In this document: piece after piece, positions 53,701 to 62,700 of the stretch
Layout of the letters: each line of letters opens with the position of its first letter
How positions within the stretch are numbered: the stretch's first letter is position 1
Assembly: GCA_017506865.1 (NCBI GenBank)
Contig: JAFCMP010000013.1
Location: 992,001-1,056,000 of the forward strand
Direction of reading: 5' to 3'
Source: Tribonema minus
Lineage: Eukaryota; Sar; Xanthophyceae; Tribonematales; Tribonemataceae
Length of the DNA: 64,000 nucleotides
Made by a program: the position numbers and the translations under genes
The notes under the pieces: model-generated
Told to the model about the DNA's origin: nothing
Database searches by the model: none
What the model saw: the letters and a program-made list of their open reading frames with translations, nothing else

Positions 53701-56700
53701 GACGGCAGTGCGCGCGCTGCGGCGTGCGCGCTCAGCGGCGTGTGAAAAAGTGGCTCTGTCGCGCTTTGAAGCGTCCGCGACTGTGTCGTCGATGCCTGTA
53801 CAGTCGGGGAGGGGCAGCGACGTCATAGGCACGCGCGCTGGCGGTCGGAAGGGGAGCAGCAGGTGTTGCCGCCGACGCCCCTGCAATCCCACTCCGCGCC
53901 GCAGCTCAGATGTGGACGCGCTTCAGCGCCGGCGCACCCGCTCTGCGCTCACCAGCGCTCAACACACTAACAGTGCTCAGCGCTGAACAGGCGCGCAACG
54001 CTCAACACGGTGCTGAACGGTGGACGCACTGACAGTGCTCAATGCTGGACAGCGCCAGCGCTACGATAAATTGGTTGGTTGATTGTTTCTCTGGCCCCCT
54101 TGACAGGCTGGCGGACGTGTTCGGCGACGACGCGATGCGGTCAGCAGCGCTCAGCACACCACCAGTGCTCAGCAATAAACAGGGCGCTCCACGTTTGACA
54201 GTGTTTGACACCTTGACAGCGCACTTGACGCACCGACAGTGCTCAATGCTGGACAGCGCCAACGCAATCATCGATTGGTTGTCTGACTATCTGCTGCCCC
54301 TCTTGACAGGCTGGCAGACGCGTTCGGCGACGACGCCATGCGGTCAGCAGCGCTCAACACACCGACAGCGCTCAGCGCTGACCAGGCGCGAAGCGCTCAC
54401 CACAGTGCTTGACGCTTAACGTCGCTTGACGCACTGACAGTGCTCAATGTTAGACACCGCCAGCACTTTGACAGATTGGTGGACTGTTTCTTGTCCCTGC
54501 GACAGGCTGGCGGACGCGTTTGGCGACGACGCCATGCGCTCGCTGTCGCCGGGGTACTTCAGCACGCTGCGGCCGGGGGGGCGCATCGGCTGGCAGGAGG
54601 CGACATCTGACACGGAGGTGTGCAGCGGCGGCCGCGTACCTGTTGACTTTGCGAAAGCGTAAGACCTGACCAACAGTGCAGCAGAAGCATGTAGCTACTT
54701 GAACGAAAGCACTTCGGCCTCTGTAGTTCGTTATACGCTCATAGCGCGGTTGCTGTCGCCGGGGTACTTCAGCACGCTGCGGCCGGGGAGGGCGCATCGG
54801 CTGGCAGGAGGCGACGTCCGACACGGAGGTATGCATCGGCGCCGCATACCTACCTGCGTTTTGGAAGCGTATGCCTTTTCCAACACTCTAGCAAAAGCAT
54901 GTAGCTACCTAGTGAAAGCACGTAGGCCTCCGTAGTTCGCTATTTACTCATAGCGCGGTCGCTGTCGCCCGGATACTTCCACACGGTCCGGCCGGGGGGG
55001 GCGCATCGGCTGGCAGGAGGCGACGTCCGACACGTAGGTGGGCAGCAGCGCTACTTACTTTGTGGAAGCATATCGCGGCTTTTATGAAGCACCTGTTGTC
55101 AAATGCACCCGCTGCTCCTTAGCCCTCGGTACACAAATGCGTGAGCAGCTCATAGAGCTCTGTATTTCGTTCATCAAAGTTCGGTGACTATCACCTTGGG
55201 TGCACGTCGCTGGAGCTGCTAGTGCTAAGCTCAATGTCAACTCTGAAATCGCATTCTTCAAGTGGTTGAAGTGAAATCTAATCCAGCCTTGTGCATTTCT
55301 ATCAAATTTTCTGATTCTTGTATCGTCCCGTGCGCTGCAGGCGTCGCTGGCGGTTGTCGTGGAGGACCGCGGAAGTTGCATACTTCAAGTAGTTGAAGTC
55401 AACTCCAACCCTGCCTTGTGCATGTGTATTAGATGTTTTGAATTTTCTATCGTCTGTGCGCCGCAGGCGTCGCTGGCGGTCGTCGTGGAGGACCTCGACA
55501 ATTGCGTACTTCAAGTGGTTGTAGTTGACGTGATCTCTGAATAGAAAATTTCCTATCACCCGCGTGCTGCAGGCGTCGCTGGCGGTGGTCGTGGAGGACC
55601 ACGGCGGTGCGGCGCAGCGGCGGCGGCGCAGCGGCCCGCAGCACGAGGTGAGTGTGACTCGCGCTGCCGTTTTACTCAGACTTTCAAGTATGTACTCTAG
55701 AGTCGTGACACGAGTCTAAGTCGTACTGCGGCGGCGGCGCAGCGGCCCGCAGCACGAGGTGAGTCCGACTCGCACTGTTGATATACTCAGGCTTTTCAAA
55801 CAGTATGTTGCTGATCTACTGAAGTGTGAAGACTATACTCATGGCGCGAGTCCGACTCGCCTTGCTGATGTTCTCAGGCTTTGGAGTAGTGCAGACTCGT
55901 GACCTGAGTCTGAATCGCACAGCTCTCTGGCTCAGACGCTCAAGGAGTTGAGCTGAGACTTGTGAGGTGAGTCCGACTCGCGCTATGCCCTTTGACTCAG
56001 AGACTCAGGCCAACTGAGTCTTGTGAATTGATGGTGGGCAGATCAGATCAGATGCTTCAGCTGATTCTCTCACGAACCTGTGGCATTTGGACCTCGCCAC
56101 ATACTGTTTTTGTGACGATCTGGAAGCCTACGTGGCTGACTATAACAAAGGATGCCTCCGATGACGTCACCCTCTCGGACTTGCTCAAAGCAGGGGCAAT
56201 GCCTAATCACGATGGCACAATCACTGTAATCGATGCGGTCCCGGTATTTCGGATCAATATTCAGTGAAAAATGAGCTTCGGCTGATTCTACAAATTTTGC
56301 AGTTGCCGTTTCTTTTAAAAGAGCTACAGCTTCTATCGGAGAATACATTTTTAAATCGATTTTTTTATTAGCTTGTTCGCGTCTTTTTGATATTTTTTTC
56401 ACATAAAATTCTAAATAAAATAATAAAAGAGAATTTAATCCACAATTGAAATTCCCATATTACGTGCAGTACCCTCGATGATTCTAATAGCGCCATGTAC
56501 TTCAAGAATAGTCAGCTATGTCAGCTTCCGGATTGTCACAAGAAAAGAACGTGGCGAGGTCTGAACGCCGCAGGTTCGTGAGAGGGAGGTGCACACGCGC
56601 GGACAGTACCTCCAAACCGTTGCCGCATCTCGAATGCAGGAGTATCTGGTGGTGCACCACTTGCCTGGCGCCTTCCGAGGCTGGGTTCTTGAAACAGGCG

Positions 56701-59700
56701 CCTCGCCCTGGGTTAGGGTTAGGGTTAGGGTTAGGGTCGCCGGCTTGCGCGCCCTGGAGTGAAAGGAGAGGAAGGGCCGCGTTATCGACGTCCATCTAGT
56801 CGGGGCGCGAGACCCCCAGACGACTGCTTTGGTTGCCATCTGAGCAAGTGAATGTTAAATGTTTGCACACATAAGTCTTTGAATCCTGTGGATACGATGG
56901 CACTGTTTGCCTCGTGACCAATGACTGCAGCAGCGGCGACAACGGCTGCTGGTGGAAGGGCTTGCAGCTAACCACTCCTTGTCACCTAGAGCTCTACGAT
57001 CTTTTGATGCGTTTCCATGACCCTGGGCATTATGGACACAAGGCAGGTGTGCAAGGGGCCAGGTGGTACAGGCCATAACGAGCTTGTGCGGCAGAGCAAC
57101 ATTCAGAAAGTTGCTTGGTGGTGGCCGAGTTGTGCCTTTGAACTTCTGCTGAGCGACGTGAAGTCCTGTTTGAAGCTCCGGTCTGCTTCGATTTGGCTGC
57201 CGTGCCGCAGCGCCTGTTGACCGAGCAGCAGCAACCGCACCTGCTGGGGGCGCCCGTCTGTGACCGCCAGGAGGAGTAGCTCTGGTCTGCTTTGGTTTGA
57301 CTGCCGTGCCGCGGTGCCTGCTGACCGCAGGGGGGATGGCCACGTGCGCCTACAAGCGACGGCTGAGCGACCTGCTCCCTTGCTTCACATTCACAGAAAC
57401 ACTCTGAAGTTTTGGAGCAGAAGCAAGTGCATCTGCTGAGGCCGCCCGCCAGGAGGAGTCGCTGCGCGCGCCGAGGCGTGACGTACCCTCATTTTACACC
57501 TACCCACTGCGCTGTAACCGAACTGCGCTCTCCCTAAAGCGGAAGCGACTCGCGTACTGCTGGTCACAGCAGCTCAGTTGCCCTCCATGCCCGGTTTCTC
57601 ACCACAGGAGGAGTGGCTGCGCGCGCTGAGGCGTGACCCCGCGGCACTGGCCAAGATCTCCGCGCAGCCCTTCTGGCAGAAGCACGTGTGGCTGCTCGAG
57701 CAGCTGCGCGTGCTGCAGCTGCCGCACGGCGCAGGGCTGGAGGTGAGCGCGCGTGAATTCACCTGTGACTGAAACATTCAGAAGTGAAAAGGTATAGTGA
57801 TGGCAGCTGCGTTTGAGAAGTGAAAAGGTATGGCGATGGCGTGCTGCAGCTGCTGCACGGCGCGGGGCTGGAAGTGAGTGTGCATGAATTCACCAGTGAT
57901 CAAAACAGTGATCAAAAATAGTGAAAAGGCAAAGTGATGGCAGCTGTGCGTGCTGCAGCTGCCGCACGGCGCGGGGGTAGAGGTGAGCGCGCGTGAATCT
58001 ACCAATGATCAGAATGTTAAAACACTGAAGAGTTATAGTCATGGCAGCTGCGCGTGCTGCGGCTGCCGCAAGGCTCGGGGGTGGATGTGTGAGCGCGTGA
58101 ATTCACCAGTGACTGAAATGTTAAAAAGGTGAAAAGTTGAATTGATGGCAGCTGCGCGTGCTGCAGCTGCTGCCCTGCGCGGGCTGGAGGTGAGCGCGCG
58201 TGAATTTACCAGTGACTGACACGTCAAGAAGTAGTGAAAAGTGACAATGATGGCAGCTGCGCGTGCTGCGGCTGCCGCACGCCGCAGGCTGGAGGTGGAT
58301 GCGCATGCATTCTCCAGTGATCAAAACGTGAAAAGGATTCACTCGTGATCAACCCTCGAACCAAGATATTTTCACAAGCAGCGTTTGGCAAGCAGGTCGC
58401 CAGCAATGTCATATCCTTGCTCATATGCTTCAGGGTGCCATTCCTTGGCGGAAAGTGCTTGGGTAGAAGTCATTAAGTCAGCTCTGCCTCCTCCGTCAAT
58501 GTGCAAGCTTGCATGTGCATCCCAGCGCAGCAGTGCAGCGAGAGTCGAGCAGTTGTCTCACTTCAATTGCACCTTCATGACGGAAACTTGCGCTAGAGTG
58601 ACAGGCGTGTGGCTGTTTCTTGCTGTTTGTCCTCTGCAGGCCATGCGCATAGAAGTGCGTCGGGAGCACCTCCTGGAGGACTCTTTCTCTCAGGTTCGCA
58701 AACACCTTCCGTCGTGCCGTCTCCCAGTGTTGTTGGGTCAAAAAAATTATCAGCAGTCAGCTGCTGTAACAAATATCTGCTCACTCCTTAACTCGGCAGT
58801 TGAGGACTGTGCAGTACTTCACTTACAGTCTGCATGCGCATCACAGTGCGTCGGGAGCACCTCCTGGAGGGAGTCCTTCTCTCAGGTGCGCCTGCCAGCT
58901 TCAAGTTTACTGAGCTGTGAAGCTCAAAGGAAGTCGCCCTCGGTGATGGTCGGCCGATAGCGCTAAACTTTGCGCAACTGGGTGCAAGTCGCACGAGCCG
59001 TGCTCGAAGTGCTGCGTAAAGTTCAATCTTGCAGCCAGCAGCGACAAAAGGCTGCGGGGTGGATTGCACGTCCATTGCTAACTTTCAACTTCTGTTTTGA
59101 AGTGTTGTGTAGATTCTCTTTGTGGTCGGTTACAGCGGCGATAGACCGCACATTGCTGAACTTTCCAGGTACTGCAGATATTTATACACTGGTCTGCGCA
59201 TCGACCGACTTGGCAGTGGGTCAACGGTATCATTTTGCGCGTTGGGAGCTCCACTGTCAGTGCTGTCTGCGTACAGTTGCACTGCTGATGGCCCACCCTG
59301 GTTGAGCAGGTTAGACATCATCAATGTCGAGGACTGATGGGCGCTCTCGAGCTTCAACCGCGTGGATGCAAGCTCCAACAACTGACGGAACTGAAACCCT
59401 GGTGGCTCCGTGCGCAGTCTGCCGGCAAGCTGGGCTGTCTGTCGAGCGTTTACTTAGGGTTAGGCTAACCCTAACCCAACATTAAACCTCGAGCGCGAGT
59501 GGTCCATGCACACCTACCACTTTGAACAGTATCCTTTGGAGCTCACATCTATATACTGCTGAAGTACACGGCCTGCGCGTCCCTGATTAGCTAACCCCCC
59601 CCGCCGCCGGCCCCCGGCTTTACGGCCCTCGCCTGACAGGTCATGTCCACGCGCACCGGGGAGCCGCGGCCTCGAGCGCGAGTGGTTCATGCACGCACAA

Positions 59701-62700
59701 TACGCTAAAAAACACACTGTGGTGTTCACATCCATCTATATACGCCAAGCAATAATTTGAAGTGCACGGACTGATGTACACGGCCCGCGTGCCCCCAGAC
59801 TGCGACAGGTCATGGCGATGCGCACCGGCGAGCTGCGGCGGTGGCTGCGCCATATTCTTCATGCCTTCTGCTTGAGCTCAGTGCTCACATCGCAACCCCG
59901 CAAGCGCTGCTCGAATACGCCCCTACCTCAGCAATCACGCCTCACGCCGCGGCAACGATCGCGGCGTCTCAACTCCCCCCCCCCCATCCCCCCCCAATAT
60001 GACCCTGGCCCGACAGGTCATGTCGATGCGCACTGGGGAGCTGCGGCGCGCTGGCTGCGCGTGCAGTTCGTCGGCGAGCCGGGCGTCGACGCCGGCGGCC
60101 TCGGGCGCGAGTGGTTCACGCAACACATACTTCTATGAATACTGCATTTTGAAGTTCACATTTACAGACTGCTGATGTACGCGGCTCGCGCGTCCCTTGA
60201 CTGCGGCAGGTCATGTCAATGCGCACCGGCGAGCTGCGGCGGTGGCTGCGCGTGCAGTTCGTCGGCGAACCGGGCGTCGACGCGGGCGGCCTCGAGCGCG
60301 AGTGGTTCATGCTGGTGGCGGAGGCGCTGTTCGACCCGCAGGCGGGGCTGTTCTGCGCGGCGCCGGCGACGGGGGCGTTTGATATCAACCCCGCGAGCGG
60401 CCTCGCGAACGACATGCACCTCGAGTACTTTCGCTTCACCGGCAGGTCAGCGGCACGCCTGTCGTTGGCTTGTTGAAGTTGTGTGTATGAAGCATATGTT
60501 GAAGTATTGATTGAACTTTCAAGAACGTTGATATTTTTTCTTATTGGAATAGGGCTGCTGAAACCTACAAACACGTGAATTCGTCAATCACGCATGCCCT
60601 GTTGACTGTTAAGGGGCAGGGGTGGGCAGGTATTGCTGCTGGCAACGCCAGAGATAGGGGACTGTGACAAATAGCACTCTCTAGGCAGCCTGGCCTGTGA
60701 GATGCACCACAAGTACTTCCTGATTTATTGGCAGGTCACTCGCTTGCGTGACTTGCTGCCAGTTTTGGGCTCAGTGTGAGATGTTTGTAGGCGGCATGCG
60801 TGCTCGCTACGGCGCGCTGCTGTTCAGCGCACCAGGCTCAGCAGAAGCCTGAGTCGGCAGTGCGCAAATCATGACTTTTGAGCGAAACAATAGCACAGCT
60901 GCCGCATCGCGCGCCCCCCTCCCCGTCCTCGCGTCTTCGTGCGCCTCTTGCTGGTTCTTGCTATGTGGCTCGCGTTACGATGTGCATTTCGCTGACATTC
61001 GCCGGCACAAAAAACATAGGGGTTGGCAAATTTGCAGGAGGCTGACAACGTCCTCTAGTTTCCCGCATAGATTTCCTGTATACTTCTGTGGTGTGTTTCT
61101 AGGGTCAAAGTTGAGGTCAGTGGCATCGCAGCTACATTAGCGCACCGCGAGCGGTATCGCAGCTGCATATGTGTGCGCGCCGCGATACACCTCATGGGCT
61201 ACCACGACCACAATGAGGCTGACAACTTCATGTTCTCGCCTTTGCTGCCGTGCTAACTGTGCGTGCAGGGTCCTGGGCAACCTCCTTCTGGAGCAGAGCG
61301 TCATACCCTACCGCCTCAGCCTGCCGCTGCTCAAGCACTTTGTCGGCGCGCGTAAGTCTCGCAGAAACTTCCGTGGCCGCGCTGTCATTGTCATTTACAT
61401 CACGGAATTCACTGCAATTACGCTGAATTCGAAACACGTTGACATATGTACATGCGCGCTACATACCCGCCCGCGTAAGTCCCGCCGGCAGACGCTGTCA
61501 TGACTGCGCATTTGCATTTGCAGAGAGCCTCCTTCAATGTGCTTCAAAGTATGTTATATGAAGTACATTATTTGCAACAGCGTATTCCGCAAAGCTTTCT
61601 TCAATATGCTTTGAGGTATGTACTTTGGTTACAACAGCGTACCCCCATCACCAGAAATCTTTCTTCAATATGCTTCCATGTAATTCAAGAAGTGCATGCC
61701 TAAAAAGCGTACTTCCACATAGTTTTCTACAATGTGCTTCGAGGTATGCACGTTGGTTTCAACAGCGTACCCCGCCTGAGCCTGCCGCTGGTAAAGCACG
61801 TCGTTGACGCTCATCAGTCGTGCGTCAGATTTTGTGGTGACTGCCTAGATGAAGATCTGAAGTCTTTCTGCACCTTTTTGCACCGACATACCTGGCTGCC
61901 CCAGTTTGCCGCTGAGCTAGCATCCTGATCTGGCATCTTGTTGGCCTTTGCCAGGGGTCAGTGAATGCTTTCTCTGTGGCTAAGAAGCATTGTTGGCTGA
62001 ACACTCGTTGCTCTGTGACCATTGAGGATTGAGGCAACTGACGTAGGCCTGTCACATTGATTGCAATCGCTCGTCAGTCAATCCTGCTGGGGCTTGATGC
62101 CTTGTGCTAGAGCTGAGTGTGGAATGCTACGCACACTTCAAAGACATCAACCACTCATTTTGAGCAGTGTCATAGCTCACTGCAGCAACGGTTTCATGGC
62201 TGCTGACCTCCAGTCGCTCTTGGTTTTTCCCAAGGTCATTGGGTTGGTGATTTACAAAACAAGGAGCGTTATTTCCGCCTCACAACACAATATTTCTTAC
62301 ATCTCGCTGAGCAACTGCAGTGACATATCCCATGGCCTAGGTTCTTGGTTCCCTAAGTCATTTGGTTGATTATGTGAAGAGCATTCCCCCGTCTCAGGGC
62401 TCAATCCATCCGCTGCGCAATGGCCTCGTTGTCGTCCATCGCGCCCCGTCGCAGCCATCACCTTCAGTGACCTAGAGCTGGTGGGACGCAAAAACATTAC
62501 CCACTCACTTTGAGCAGTGTCCTAGCTAACCGTGGTGACTTTTTTATGGCTGTTGACCTGGGCTCTTGGCTTTTTCGAAGTCATTTGGTTGGTCATTTTC
62601 AGAACGAGAGCGTTCTTTCCGTCGTACGGCGCAACTTCTCAGATTTTGCTGAGCAATGCCCAATGCCTCGTTGGCGTGTGCCGTGCGCCGTCGCAGCCAT

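Noticed and set aside
52945-53892. Minus-strand open frame of 315 codons, Pro/Ser-rich
   Set aside because: It is the antisense of the Gly/Glu/Arg-rich HECT linker exon 53105-53694, whose plus-strand phase fits both neighbours.
57830-58300. CRISPR-like array (regular units of about 107 bp)
   Set aside because: Units are degraded copies of the 57608-57742 exon end plus intron, not identical repeats with unique spacers, in a eukaryotic gene.
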